A stretch of 64,000 nucleotides of DNA from Sandaracinus amylolyticus (GCF_021631985.1 NZ_CP070225.1:6448001-6512000); one strand, 5' to 3'; shown: positions 52,552-62,391, numbered from the stretch's first letter. Program-made: numbers and translations. The notes: a model not told the origin generated them from the sequence alone.

Positions 52552-55500
52552 TCACTCGGCGGTCTCGGACAACCCTTTCACGCTGTCGCCGGAGCGAGCC
52601 AATCTCGTCACGCGTGCCCTCACGCGCTCGAATGCTCCCACGACCACAACGTACATCACCGGCGTGAGCGCGAGGTTCAGCACGGTCGACGCGACCATGC
52701 CGCCGAGGACCGCAGTGCCGAGCGAATGGCGCGACGCCGCGCCGGCGCCGCTCGCAATCGCCAGCGGGACCACGCCGAGCGCAAACGCGAGTGACGTCAT
52801 CAAGATCGGCCTCAGGCGCGTGACCGAGGCCTCGACCGCTGCGCGGACGAGGCTCCGCCCGTGCTCTGCGCGAAGCTGCTGGGCGAACTCGCAGATGAGG
52901 ATCGCGTTCTTGCAGGCGAGGCCGACGAGCATGAGCAGGCCGACCTGGCAGTAGACGTCGTTCGCGAGCCCGCGAGCGGCTTGCGCCCCGAGCGCTCCCA
53001 CGACCGCCGTCGGCACCGCAGTCAGGATCACGACGGGGACCACAAAGCTCTCGTATTGCGCCGCCATGACGAGGAACGCGATGAGGATTCCCAACGCCAT
53101 GAGCAGTCCGGCCTGAGACCCCGCTTCGCGCTCCTCCAGAGCGAGTCCCGACCACGCGTGTTCGAATCCACGCGGGAGTTGCGCGGATACCTCATCGAGC
53201 GCGGCGATCGCCTCGCCTGAGCTGCGACCCGGCATCGGCGCCGCGTTCACGGTTGCCGACCGGTAGAGATCGAAGTGCGAGATCACCGGCGGCGCGGTCG
53301 CCTCGCTCGTCGAGACGAGACCAGCGAGCGGCACCGCTGCCCCGCGAGTCGAGCGCGCGTAGTACTGCCCGATATCACCGGGGGACATTCGGAAACGCTC
53401 GTCCGCCTGCACGTAGACGCGATACGAGCGCTGCGCGAAGTCGAAGTCGTTCACGTAGGCTGCGCCCATGTAGACCTGCAGCGCTCCGAACGCCTCGCTC
53501 ACCGGCACGTCGAGCGAGCGCGCCCGCTCACGATCGAGCTCCACGACAAGCTGCGGATCACTGGCGCTGAACGTCGTGAACGCCGACGCGAGCTCCGGAC
53601 GCACCGTCGCCCGGCCGATCAGATCGGACGCGGCATTCGCGAGGGCATTGAGTCCGTTCCCTTCGCGATCCAGGAGTTGGTACTCGACGCCTCCGAGGTT
53701 GCCGAGCCCGCGAATGGGTGGCGGCGGAAACGATCGCACGACCGCGCCGGTGATCTCGGTGAGCTGAGCATTGACACGCGCCACGGTGGCATCCGCGCTG
53801 AGTGTCGCGTCGTCGCGCTCATCGCGCGGCCTCAGCATCGACCAGAGCACGGCGCGATTGGGGGCAGTGCCTTCGAGCGAGACTCCGACTCCGGCGAAGG
53901 TGTGATGGATCGCGGGGTCCTCGGCGAAGATGTTCTCCACCTGCTGCACGACGCCGCGCGTCGTCGCGAAGGACGCTCCCGGCGGCGCCTGGACCAGCGT
54001 GATGAAATAGCCGAGATCCTCGTTCGGCACGAAGCCGGTCGGCAGCGAACGGTACAGGACGACACCCGCCGCTGTGAGCGCCGCGAGCGCCAGCACCGAG
54101 ATCCAACGCCGGCGCATTGCGAGCTCGAGCGCTCGCTCGTAAGCCCGCGTGATCGAGTGCATCGATCGATTGAACGCGCCGAATACGCCGCGCTCCGCCT
54201 CGCCGCCTCCCTCGACGAGCAACGCCGCGAGCGCCGGTGCGAGAGTCAGGGCGTTGAACGCCGAGAGCGCCATCGAGAACGCGATCGTGAGCGCGAACTG
54301 CTGATAGAGGATCCCGGTCGTACCTGGAAAGAACGCGGGCGGCACGAATACGGCGACGAGCACGAGAGACACCGACACGACCGCGCCGAAGATCTCCTTC
54401 ACTGCGGATAGAGTCGCGGCCCGCGACCCAAGCTTGCGCTCTCGCGCGTGCCGCTCGACGTTCTCGATTACGACGATCGCGTCGTCGACGACGAGACCCG
54501 TCGCAAGCGTCAATCCGAACAGCGTGAGGCTGTTGATGGTAAACCCGGCGAGCTGCACGAAGAAGAACGTCCCGACGAGCGACACCGGGATCGTGAGCAG
54601 CGGGATCAGCGTCGTCCTCCAGCGTTGGAGGAACAAGAAGATCACGGCTACGACGAGGAGGATCGATCCGCCGAGCGTCCACACGAGCTCGTCGATCGAC
54701 TCCTCCACCGCGGTCATCGGGTCGTAGCCGATCGCCCATTCCACGCCGGGCGGGAAGCGGCTTCCCAAGCGCTCCATCTCTTCGAGCACGGCGTCGTACA
54801 CGTCCAGTGCATTCGAGCCCGGTAACTGGAACACGATGAGGCCGAGTGCATCGCGCTGCTCGAAGCGGCTCAAGGTGTCGTAGCTCTCGGCTCCGAGCTC
54901 CGCGCGCCCGACGTCGCGCAGCCGGACGAGCGTCCCGTCGGGGTCGGTTCGCAGCACGAGATCCTCGAACTGCTCCGGGGTCTCGAGACGACCGAGCGCG
55001 CGCACCGTGATCTCGAAGGTCTGAGAATCGGGCGCCGGAGAGCGCCCCACACGGCCGGCGGCGATCTGCGCATTCTGCTCGCGCAGCGCGTCGACGACTT
55101 CCCTCGGGCTCATATCGCGGGCCGCGAGCCGCGTCGGATCGAGCCAGAGCCTCATCGCGTACCGGCGCTCGCCGAAGATTCGCACTTCGCCGACTCCGTC
55201 GATCCGCTGCAGCTCCTCGCGAACGTAGCGATCGACGAAGTTGCTCAGGAACGACGGCTCGTAGAGCGATTCGTCTGCGTGGAAGCCGAGCCCCAGGACG
55301 ATCGCGTTCGAGGAACGTCGCACGTCCACGCCGATGGTCCGAACCTCCGGCGGAAGCCTGCCGAGCACCGTCGACACGCGGTTCTGCACGTCGACCGTCG
55401 CGAGGTCGAGGTCGCGCTCGCGCTCGACCGTGACCGTGATCTGCGAGACTCCGTCGGTGGTGCTCGTCGACTGCAGAGTGCGCAAGCCCGCGATCCCATT

Positions 55501-55707
55501 GATCGCCTGCTCGAGCGGCGTCGTGACCGTCTCTTCCACGGTCTGCGCCGCGGCTCCCGGATAGACGGCGGTGACCACGACCTGCGGCAACTCGAGGCCG
55601 GGGTACTGTTCGACCGGCAGCTGCGGGATCGACAACGCACCGGCCAGCGTGGTCAGGATCGCGATCACTGCGGCGAACACAGGCCGACGAACGAAGAACT
55701 CGGACAT
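52552..55707 (-). CDS. RND efflux pump inner-membrane component (HAE1 family)
   Basis: 1051 residues, ATG at 55707. Typical AcrB/MexB/TtgB layout: MSEFFVRRPVFAAVIAILTTLAG, LEQAINGIAGLRTLQSTSTTDG, and TM4 with GLTLATGLVVDDAIVVIENVERH (the Asp-Asp of proton relay). FFPGTTGILYQQFALTIAFSMALSAFNALTLAPALAALL, the periplasmic porter/docking domains, and the C-terminal TM set ending TSLAFALGVVPLAIASGAG and MVASTVLNLALTPVMY. It drives efflux with the adaptor and TolC proteins encoded upstream in the same operon. Confidence 0.97.
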   Translation of the reverse strand: MSEFFVRRPVFAAVIAILTTLAGALSIPQLPVEQYPGLELPQVVVTAVYPGAAAQTVEETVTTPLEQAINGIAGLRTLQSTSTTDGVSQITVTVERERDLDLATVDVQNRVSTVLGRLPPEVRTIGVDVRRSSNAIVLGLGFHADESLYEPSFLSNFVDRYVREELQRIDGVGEVRIFGERRYAMRLWLDPTRLAARDMSPREVVDALREQNAQIAAGRVGRSPAPDSQTFEITVRALGRLETPEQFEDLVLRTDPDGTLVRLRDVGRAELGAESYDTLSRFEQRDALGLIVFQLPGSNALDVYDAVLEEMERLGSRFPPGVEWAIGYDPMTAVEESIDELVWTLGGSILLVVAVIFLFLQRWRTTLIPLLTIPVSLVGTFFFVQLAGFTINSLTLFGLTLATGLVVDDAIVVIENVERHARERKLGSRAATLSAVKEIFGAVVSVSLVLVAVFVPPAFFPGTTGILYQQFALTIAFSMALSAFNALTLAPALAALLVEGGGEAERGVFGAFNRSMHSITRAYERALELAMRRRWISVLALAALTAAGVVLYRSLPTGFVPNEDLGYFITLVQAPPGASFATTRGVVQQVENIFAEDPAIHHTFAGVGVSLEGTAPNRAVLWSMLRPRDERDDATLSADATVARVNAQLTEITGAVVRSFPPPPIRGLGNLGGVEYQLLDREGNGLNALANAASDLIGRATVRPELASAFTTFSASDPQLVVELDRERARSLDVPVSEAFGALQVYMGAAYVNDFDFAQRSYRVYVQADERFRMSPGDIGQYYARSTRGAAVPLAGLVSTSEATAPPVISHFDLYRSATVNAAPMPGRSSGEAIAALDEVSAQLPRGFEHAWSGLALEEREAGSQAGLLMALGILIAFLVMAAQYESFVVPVVILTAVPTAVVGALGAQAARGLANDVYCQVGLLMLVGLACKNAILICEFAQQLRAEHGRSLVRAAVEASVTRLRPILMTSLAFALGVVPLAIASGAGAASRHSLGTAVLGGMVASTVLNLALTPVMYVVVVGAFERVRARVTRLARSGDSVKGLSETAE

Positions 55708-55741
55708 GAACCCTCCTGAGCGAGCGTGCGGGCCGTGAGCG

Positions 55742-56977
55742 TCAGTCGGGCGCGCCGGAGCGCCCGGCGGTCGCGACCGTGTCGTCGAGCGGGCTGAGCG
55801 GGCTGCCGTGTCGGATGAGCTGGGTGCCCTCCACTGCGATCTCCTCGCCGACCTCGACGCCGCGCAGCACGAGGTAGCGGTCGCCGGCGATCGGTCCGAG
55901 CCGTACCGGACGCTGCTGCGCGGTCGGCTCTGTGGTCGTGCGATCCACGACGAACACGAACGCCTGGGCATTGAGCCGAGTGACTGCGAGGACCGGGACC
56001 ACCGGACCAGTCCTCGTGCTCCAGCGCAGACGCGCACGCAGGTACTGCCCCACCTCGAGCGTCGGCTCGCCGTCGCCCAGGGCGCACTCGACGAGGACGG
56101 TCTGCGAGCGCTCGTCGACCTGCGGTGAGACGAAGTCGATGCTCGCCTCTCGCAACACGTCTCCGGAAGCGCCCAGGATTTCGACGTGGCCTCCGACGCG
56201 CAGCAGAGGCCGCCGCTCGACGGGCACCTCCACGTGCAGCTCGCTGCCGCCGAGCCCGGTGATCGTCGCCAGCAGCGCGCCGATCTCGACGCGGTCCCCG
56301 ACCCGCACCGGGATGTCGCCCAGGCGCCCGGCAATCGGCGCGGTGACGCGGTGATAACCGAGCGCGACGCGGCCTTGCCTGACGGACGAGCGCGACTCGC
56401 GCACCTGTGACGCCGAGCTGCGGATCGCCGCTTCCTGCATGGCGATCTGCGCGTCGATCGCGGCGAGCTCGGCTTCGGCTCCGCGGAGGCTCGCCGTCGC
56501 CTCGTCGAACGCCTGGCGCGACGTAGCATCGGCGGCGAAGAGCTCTGCCACCCGGTCGCGGTGTGCGCGCGCGTACTCGAGGCGCGCGCCCGCTGCCCGA
56601 CGGCTCGCGCGGTGGAGATCCAGGGTGGCGCGAACACGGTCGAGCTCGGCACCCGCCGTGAGGGCGACCGCCTGGGCTCGGTCGACAGCGGCTTCCTGTA
56701 GCGCAGGATCGATCACCAAGAGAGGCGCGCCCGCAGCGACCGTGTCGCCGGCCCGAACGTCGATCGACACGACGCGGCCAGAGACCTGCGGCCGAACATC
56801 CGCCGCGCTACGCGAGTGCACCGTCGCGACGTACTCGTTGGACTCGTGCACTTCACCTTGCGCGACGAACGCGGTGCGTACCGGCGCCGGCGCCGGAGCG
56901 CTCGCCGCTTGCTCCCCGCCACATGCCGCGAGCGCCAGCGTCACGGCGCATGTGCCGATCCAGATTCGAGTCTCCAT
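55742..56977 (-). CDS. RND periplasmic adaptor (MFP) subunit
   Basis: 411 residues, ATG at 56977 with AGGAGAACG upstream. Signal with lipobox LALAAC. Lipoyl/beta-barrel: VRPQVSGRVVSIDVRAGDTVAAGAPLLVIDP, a coiled-coil hairpin (about 95-215, VDRAQAVALTAGAELDRVRATLDLHR), then VTAPIAGRLGDIPVRVGDRVEIGALLATI and the membrane-proximal domain (VVPVLAVTRLNAQAFVFVVD; LVLRGVEVGEEIAVEG). Anchored to the inner membrane, bridging the RND pump and TolC. The RND gene starts 34 bases after. Confidence 0.94.
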   Translation of the reverse strand: METRIWIGTCAVTLALAACGGEQAASAPAPAPVRTAFVAQGEVHESNEYVATVHSRSAADVRPQVSGRVVSIDVRAGDTVAAGAPLLVIDPALQEAAVDRAQAVALTAGAELDRVRATLDLHRASRRAAGARLEYARAHRDRVAELFAADATSRQAFDEATASLRGAEAELAAIDAQIAMQEAAIRSSASQVRESRSSVRQGRVALGYHRVTAPIAGRLGDIPVRVGDRVEIGALLATITGLGGSELHVEVPVERRPLLRVGGHVEILGASGDVLREASIDFVSPQVDERSQTVLVECALGDGEPTLEVGQYLRARLRWSTRTGPVVPVLAVTRLNAQAFVFVVDRTTTEPTAQQRPVRLGPIAGDRYLVLRGVEVGEEIAVEGTQLIRHGSPLSPLDDTVATAGRSGAPD

Positions 56978-56999
56978 CGTTCGTTCTCCTCTCGCAGAA

Positions 57000-59420
57000 T
57001 CAGCGCGGCCGCTCGGCGGCGCTCTGCGCAGCCGAAAGGCGCCGGAAGAAGTCGGTCCGCTGCTCGGTCGTCGAGCCGATGCTGAACTCCCGAGTCGCGT
57101 GCTCGACGGCGAGGAAGTCGCGCACGAACTCGAACCGCGCATCTGCGGCGCGCAGCGCGCTCACACGCGCCTGGGTCTGCGCGTCGACGACGCGGATCAC
57201 GTCGATCGCGCCGCGCGCGTAGGCTTCCCGAACGAGCTCGAGGCCGGCTGACGCCGCGGTCGCCGCGTCGACAGTGAGCGCAATCGACGCGAACGAAGCG
57301 CCCGCTGCATGCAACGCGGCACGGACGTCCGCCTCGATCATCTGCGCAGCCGCGGTTCGCTCTCGCTCGAGCCGGGCGATCTCGAGCGACGCCTGCTCGA
57401 TCTCACTCACCATCGCTCCGCCTTCGAGGAGGGGGAGCGAAACGACGAGACCCACCGACCAATCGAGCGCGTCAGGCACCGTGAACGGAAGCGGCTCGCC
57501 TTGCCCGCTGCCCGCGCCGTCGGTGGCGAATCGGTGCGTCAGGCCCGCGACGAGCGTCGTCGTCGGGACCCAGAGCCGTCGCTGCGCGCCAGCGTGGCGT
57601 CGCCGGGCAGCGCGGATCCGATCGTCGTAGGCGGCGAGGTCTGGTGCGTTGTCGATCGCCTCCGCGGCGAGCAGCCGCCGCAACGACGCGAATCGCTGCG
57701 GCTCCCCGAGCACGTCGGCGAGGCGATCGTCCGCCGCCATCATCGGCAGGCTCTCGAGGTCGTCATCTCGAAGAGCGAGGGGCTCCTCGAGGTCGCGCGC
57801 GAGCAAACGGTTGAGCTCGATCTCGACGCGATTGCGGAGAGCGACGGCAGCGACGACACGTCGGCGTCCCTCGGCGACCTCGATGCGCCACCGGTGGACC
57901 TCGTCCGCTCCAGCGACCCCTGCCCGGCGGCGGAGCTCGGCGACCGCGAGGTTTCCGTGGACCCGCTCGAGATTCTCGCGCTCCACGCGCTCTACGGTCG
58001 AGGCGCGGAGCACGTCGACGTAAGCGACCGCGACGGCGAGCACGAGATCGATCTCGGCGCGCTGGATGTCGTGCCGTCGAGCGTCCTGCACCGCGCCTGC
58101 CCCGTCGAACGTGGCCCACGCGTCCTCGGCATAGAGGACCTGTGAGGCGACCACCTCCCACGAGAGCTGACGCTCGGCCGGCGGCCCCGGACCTGCGGCG
58201 CGATCGGCGTCGATGAGGTCCGCGCGCGCTCCCACTCGGGCCTGAGGCAAGAGCGCCGCCCGAGCACGCTCGACCTCGCGCTGTCCGATCTCGACGCCCA
58301 AGCGCGAGCTCTGGAGCGCGAAGTTGGCGGCGATCGCGCGTTCGACTGCGTCTTCGAGGCCGACACCGGCGCCTCCGCTCGAGCGCGGGTGAAGCACCGT
58401 GCCTTCGAGCGTGAGCGCGAACGGAACACCGACGCCGATGCGGCGTGCGATTTCCCGGTCGATTGTGAGCCGTTCGCTCGGCTCGAAGACCGTTGTGAGC
58501 TCGCCGGCCGGACGCCCTTCGAGGATCGCCCGCACGTGCAGCGCCGCTGCTCGGCCACGCAGCCTTTCGATATCGGGAGGATCGAGCGTCGCGAGGGCAC
58601 CTGCGCCGGCCATCGACGAGGTTCCGACCACTGCGACGCCGCGGTCGAGCGCGGCGTCCAGGAGCGCTCGCTCCTGAGGAGCGTCGAGCCCGTACAGCCC
58701 CGCCGCGTGTAGTGCCCTGATTCCTTCGGGCAGCCAAATCGCGCCGCGCCGCGGGACCGCCACGACCACCAGCTCGCGTCCCACTCGCTGCGCGACGCCC
58801 TCGATCACGCCGGCGAGCGCGGGAGCGTGCGCGACGAGCTCGGCGTCGATCGCGACGCCCAGCGGTCCATCCGGGAGAGCGGTGGCGACACGCTCGAGGT
58901 CGCGCTCGAGCGTGAGGCCTCCGGAGAGATACGCGATGCCACGAGCGCCTGAGCGCAGGCCGTCCGAGAGCAGGCCGTGCACCTCCGGACTGAGCACGAC
59001 CGGGAGCACGAGGGTCCGACGCGACGCGCCGGCCTCCGCCGCCGCGTGCGCCGCGAGCGGGCCGTTCGCGACGACGACGTCGGCAGGCATCTCGAGCGCG
59101 GTGCGAAGCGCTCGACGAACCGAGTCGTAGTCTCCGTCGAGCTCGGGCGTGACTTCGACGATCTCGACGAGCTCCTCCGCCGAGGTCGCAGCGAGCAGCT
59201 CGGTGTGGAGTCCTTCTTCGATCGCCGCGATCCGCGACGACCGAGACTCGCTCACGATCACCACTCGACGGACGGTCGGTACCTGCGCACGAGCGATGTC
59301 CGATGCGCACGCGAGCAGCGCCGCGCAGATGACGGCGATCAAGTACCTGCCTATATCGCCCGGCGTTCCTCGCGGAGCGCGCGCGCGACGATCCATGCTC
59401 CCCGACTTGGCGTCTTTCAT
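57000..59420 (-). CDS. TolC-family outer-membrane protein with N-terminal solute-binding-like domain
   Basis: 806 residues, much longer than usual TolC (about 450). ATG at 59420. The signal ends near DIARA. Residues about 48-345 look like an ABC-type periplasmic binding protein (VRRVVIVSESRSSRIAAIEEGLHTELLAAT, PADVVVANGPLAAHAAAEAG, GARGIAYLSGGLTLERDL, LYGLDAPQERALLDAALDRGVAVVGTSSM; ABC_sub_bind/LivJ style). Residues from about 370 are a TolC/OEP: LEDAVERAIAANFALQSSRLGVEIGQREVERARAALLPQ, and VGLVVSLPLLEGGAM. It lies 22 bases before the adaptor gene. Confidence 0.88.
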   Translation of the reverse strand: MKDAKSGSMDRRARAPRGTPGDIGRYLIAVICAALLACASDIARAQVPTVRRVVIVSESRSSRIAAIEEGLHTELLAATSAEELVEIVEVTPELDGDYDSVRRALRTALEMPADVVVANGPLAAHAAAEAGASRRTLVLPVVLSPEVHGLLSDGLRSGARGIAYLSGGLTLERDLERVATALPDGPLGVAIDAELVAHAPALAGVIEGVAQRVGRELVVVAVPRRGAIWLPEGIRALHAAGLYGLDAPQERALLDAALDRGVAVVGTSSMAGAGALATLDPPDIERLRGRAAALHVRAILEGRPAGELTTVFEPSERLTIDREIARRIGVGVPFALTLEGTVLHPRSSGGAGVGLEDAVERAIAANFALQSSRLGVEIGQREVERARAALLPQARVGARADLIDADRAAGPGPPAERQLSWEVVASQVLYAEDAWATFDGAGAVQDARRHDIQRAEIDLVLAVAVAYVDVLRASTVERVERENLERVHGNLAVAELRRRAGVAGADEVHRWRIEVAEGRRRVVAAVALRNRVEIELNRLLARDLEEPLALRDDDLESLPMMAADDRLADVLGEPQRFASLRRLLAAEAIDNAPDLAAYDDRIRAARRRHAGAQRRLWVPTTTLVAGLTHRFATDGAGSGQGEPLPFTVPDALDWSVGLVVSLPLLEGGAMVSEIEQASLEIARLERERTAAAQMIEADVRAALHAAGASFASIALTVDAATAASAGLELVREAYARGAIDVIRVVDAQTQARVSALRAADARFEFVRDFLAVEHATREFSIGSTTEQRTDFFRRLSAAQSAAERPR

Positions 59421-59496
59421 CGTGTTCCGTCCTCGGAGTCGTGATCGCCCCACCCCACCCTCGCCTGCGACGAGCGTTCGGTTCGGAGCGCGTGAT

Positions 59497-60295
59497 TCAG
59501 TCGTCGGCGACGTCGGCGAAGAACTTCGCCTTCGCGGCGGTCTCGCGATGGAGCGTCACGCCGCCATCGACCACGAACTCGCCGCCATTCGCGTACGACG
59601 ACTCGTCGGACGCGAGGAAGAGCATCAGGTTCGCGATGTCCGCCGGCGTCCCGGCGCGATCCGGAAGACCCGCGCGTCTCGCGAGCGGGACGTGCCCGAA
59701 CGCCTCGTCGGACGCGACCTCGGCAGTCATCGGCGTGTGGATGAACCCGGGATGCACGGAGTTCACCCGAATACCGAAGCGACCGAGCTCGACGGCGGCG
59801 ACCTTGGTCATTCCGCGCACCGCGAACTTGCTCGCAACGTAGGCGAGCGAATGAACGTCCGAGACGATCCCGTAGATCGAAGAGACGTTGATGATTCGAT
59901 CCGCCCCTCGCCTTTCGCATCGACGGATAGGCCGCCTGCATGCCGAGAAAGACGCCGACCTGATTCACCTCGATGACCTTCCGATAAGTCTCGACGGGCA
60001 GGTCCTTCAGATAACCACCGTCGCTGATTCCGGCGTTGTTCACGAGAATGCTCAGCGGCCCGAACGTCCCCTCTGCCGTACTGACGGCGTCGCTCCACGA
60101 CGCCTTGCGCGTGACGTCGAGGTGCACGTAGGTAGCCCGCGGTCCGAGCGCCGCCGCGAGCGCCCGGCCCTCGTCGTCGAGCACGTCTCCGAGCACGATG
60201 CGCGCGCCCTCGTCGTGCATTCGCTTCGCGGCGGCGGCCCCGATTCCTCGCGCCGCACCGGAGATCAGTGCCACTCTGCCTTCCAGTCGATTCAT
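59497..60295 (-). pseudogene. SDR-family oxidoreductase, frameshifted
   Basis: ATG at 60295 with GAGGAGG upstream. RVALISGAARGIGAAAAKRMHDEGA (Rossmann GxxxGxG), ILVNNAGISDGGYLKDL and VNQVGVFLGMQAAYPSMRKARG are in one frame. INVSSIYG, LAYVASKFAVRGMTK (active Y-x-x-x-K) and VNSVHPGFIHTPMT are in the next. The shift is in a G-run (AGGGGCGG, near 59910). The rest is intact to the stop at 59497. Either a true frameshift or a sequencing/assembly error in the homopolymer. It lies upstream of the TolC gene in the same direction. Confidence 0.85.
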
Positions 60296-60386
60296 ACGTC
60301 CTCCTCGCGAGCTCGGGTGAGGCACACGTGCCTCAGCCGGCGCACTCTCTCGAAACACGTTCATTGGATTCGCGTGGAACCCGCGG

Positions 60387-60890
60387 TCAGATGCCGTAAC
60401 GAACCGCGACGCGCGCGCGGGTCACGGGCCCTCGCACCTGCAGCGCCGCGCTGGACCAACTGGGCGGCGCGAACGGGGTCGGTGCGTCGTTCGAGAATCC
60501 GAAACCCTCGGTCGGAATGCCGAGCCAGTCGCGATCGACCTGTCCGTCGCGATCCTCGTCGTGGAAGAACGCGACGCCGTACACGCCGGGCGCGAGCCCA
60601 CCGAACCGGCACCGCGCACGCCCGCGGACGATCCGAGAGCGGCAGATCGCGAGCTCCTCGCCGTCATGCAGCCAAAGCGACTCGTGATCGAAGAGGCCGG
60701 CCGACAGCACTCCGCGATCGTTCCGCAGACCGGCGATTTCGAGCTCGAGGATGGCGCGCTCACCTTCCTGCGCGCGAACGCCGGACGAGCCGCTGAGTGG
60801 CGTAGCCCAGAGCACCGCGGCGACGAACAGACACACTCGGCGCGTGGCTCTCCCGGTGCCGTGCGTCGGGTCAGTGTCCTCGTTGCTCAT
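60387..60890 (-). CDS. DUF2141 secreted protein
   Basis: 167 residues, ATG at 60890. Signal FVAAVLWATPLSGSSGVRAQ. The mature domain (AILELEIAGLRNDRGVLSAGLFDHESLWLHDGE, GLAPGVYGVAFFHDEDRDGQVDRDWLGIPTEGFGFSNDA and SWSSAALQVRGPVT) is a good match to the DUF2141 family, a beta-sandwich of periplasmic/outer-membrane-associated proteins. It lies 91 bases upstream of the SDR gene, same strand. Function unknown. Confidence 0.9.
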   Translation of the reverse strand: MSNEDTDPTHGTGRATRRVCLFVAAVLWATPLSGSSGVRAQEGERAILELEIAGLRNDRGVLSAGLFDHESLWLHDGEELAICRSRIVRGRARCRFGGLAPGVYGVAFFHDEDRDGQVDRDWLGIPTEGFGFSNDAPTPFAPPSWSSAALQVRGPVTRARVAVRYGI

Positions 60891-60970
60891 GACGTTGGTG
60901 TGCCGCACTCGGCGAGTGCGGACTTGAACGTCGTTGAGACCGCGGCGTGGGAAGCGCTCCAGCTGTTGCG

Positions 60971-61246
60971 TCAGCTCGTCGCGCGCTCGCTCGCCGACCC
61001 GCAGCTCACGGACTGAGCGAGCGTGATCGCCTTGGCAGCTGCGAGGCTCTCGCTCGTGATCTCGCGCAGCTCCGCCGCTTTCGCCCGCGCCCGCGAGGCT
61101 CTGACGTCCTCTGGAAGGAATAGGGTCTGGCGATCGAAGTCGCGATGCGTCGGAGAGCGCGGGTACAGCTTGTGCGGATATCGAGCGACGATCTCGCCCC
61201 GTCCGACCAACGACGCAGCAAGCGCGTGCAAGTGAGCCACGACCAC
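60971..61246 (-). CDS. Possible small protein
   Basis: About 91 residues from a GTG at 61246. VVAHLHALAASLVGRGEIVARYPHKLYPRSPTHRDF, QTLFLPEDVRASRARAKAAELREITSESLAAAK gives natural composition, but the frame continues upstream without a clear start and no RBS is visible. It may be a gene fragment or a real small protein. Function unknown. Confidence 0.35.
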   Translation of the reverse strand: MVVAHLHALAASLVGRGEIVARYPHKLYPRSPTHRDFDRQTLFLPEDVRASRARAKAAELREITSESLAAAKAITLAQSVSCGSASERATS

Positions 61247-61332
61247 CTCAGCTGCTCTTCGCACGCGGGGCGACGAGCTGGAGCTCTCACGCGATGCCCG
61301 CTGACCGATGTTCCGGTGGTGCTGTGGCGGAG

Positions 61333-62304
61333 TCACCTCCCCGAGCGCTTCGCACGCTTCTTCGAGCGCGCGGCGGTCGGCGCCGTCGCCGCGAAGCGTT
61401 CGGCGAAGCGCTCGCGTGCGAACGCCTCGACTACGAAGTCGACGAACGCTCGCGTCTTGCCGGGCAGCATCGAGCGGCTTGCGTAGTAGAGAGAGATCGT
61501 CCCCGCATCGGCGTACCAGTCGGGGAGCAATCGAACGAGCGCACCTCGCTCTAGGTAGGAGAGCGCGTCGGGTACCGTGACGAGTGCGACTCCCAGCCCG
61601 AGCGCCGCCGCACTGCACATGGCCGCGGGGTCGTCGAGCACGACCGTCTCCTCGAGCGTCGTGGCGATCTCCGTGCCCCCCGCGTCTCGCATCGTCCACT
61701 GCCGCACTCGACCCGTGCGCGCCGATCGGAGCACGATGCCGTCGAGCGCGCCGAGCGTCGAAGGATCTGCAGGCAGCGTCCGACGCTTCAGGTAGCCCGG
61801 CGACGCGACGGCGATCACGTGAGCGGGCGCGAGCGTTCGCGCCACCACGCCCGCGGGCAGCTCGAACCCGCCGCCGATCGCCGCGTCGAAGCCCTCGGCG
61901 ATCAGGTCCACCGCGCGGTTCTCGAATCGCCAGTCGATGCGCACGCCGGGATGGCGCGCACGGAACGCGGGCAGCAGCGGGAGGACGTACCCCGTCCCGA
62001 AGGTCACGCTCATGCTGACTTTGAGCACGCCGCCCGGTTCGCCACGATCGCTCCCTGCCTGCGCGATCGCGGCTTGGAGCCCGTCGAGGTGGTCGCCGAT
62101 CGCCCTCAGGAAGCGCTCCCCTTCTTCGGTGAGCGTCAGCTTGCGAGTGCTGCGGTGAAAGAGCCGGACCCCGAGATTGCGCTCGAGCGCCGCCACGTTC
62201 CGACTCACCGCCGCAGGCGTCAGGCCGAGTCGCCGCGCGGCGGCCGAGAAGCTGCCCGACTCAGCGCTACGCACGAACGATTCCAGGTTTCCGAGGTTCT
62301 CCAC
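61333..62304 (-). CDS. LysR-family transcriptional regulator
   Basis: 323 residues from a GTG at 62304 (an upstream TTG at 62334 is possible). HTH: LESFVRSAESGSFSAAARRLGLTPAAVSRNVAALERNLGVRLFHRSTRKLTLTEEGE. Effector domain: GVLKVSMSVTFGTGYVLPLLPAFRARHPGVRIDWRFENR, and so on. Divergent from the SDR gene at 62415, with 110 bases between, so it probably controls it. The inverted repeat at 62327-62391 is a candidate site. Confidence 0.95.
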   Translation of the reverse strand: MENLGNLESFVRSAESGSFSAAARRLGLTPAAVSRNVAALERNLGVRLFHRSTRKLTLTEEGERFLRAIGDHLDGLQAAIAQAGSDRGEPGGVLKVSMSVTFGTGYVLPLLPAFRARHPGVRIDWRFENRAVDLIAEGFDAAIGGGFELPAGVVARTLAPAHVIAVASPGYLKRRTLPADPSTLGALDGIVLRSARTGRVRQWTMRDAGGTEIATTLEETVVLDDPAAMCSAAALGLGVALVTVPDALSYLERGALVRLLPDWYADAGTISLYYASRSMLPGKTRAFVDFVVEAFARERFAERFAATAPTAARSKKRAKRSGR

Positions 62305-62326
62305 GAACGCAATCACCTTCAAGCAG

Positions 62327-62391
62327 CGGTTCAAACTGTTCCCGTAGACTGCCGACTAATCGTGATGAATCGCGGTCCCACAGTCGAACCG
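62327..62391. promoter_or_regulatory. LysR intergenic region with inverted repeat
   Basis: CGGTTCAAACTG (62327-62338) and CAGTCGAACCG (62381-62391) form an imperfect inverted repeat in the divergent LysR/SDR promoter region. LysR proteins often bind such paired sites. The AAAGGAGGAC RBS of the SDR gene follows. Confidence 0.35.

Noticed and set aside
52385-53155. Minus-strand frame of 256 codons inside the RND gene
   Set aside because: Out-of-frame shadow of the RND pump gene; Arg/Gly-rich and without motif.
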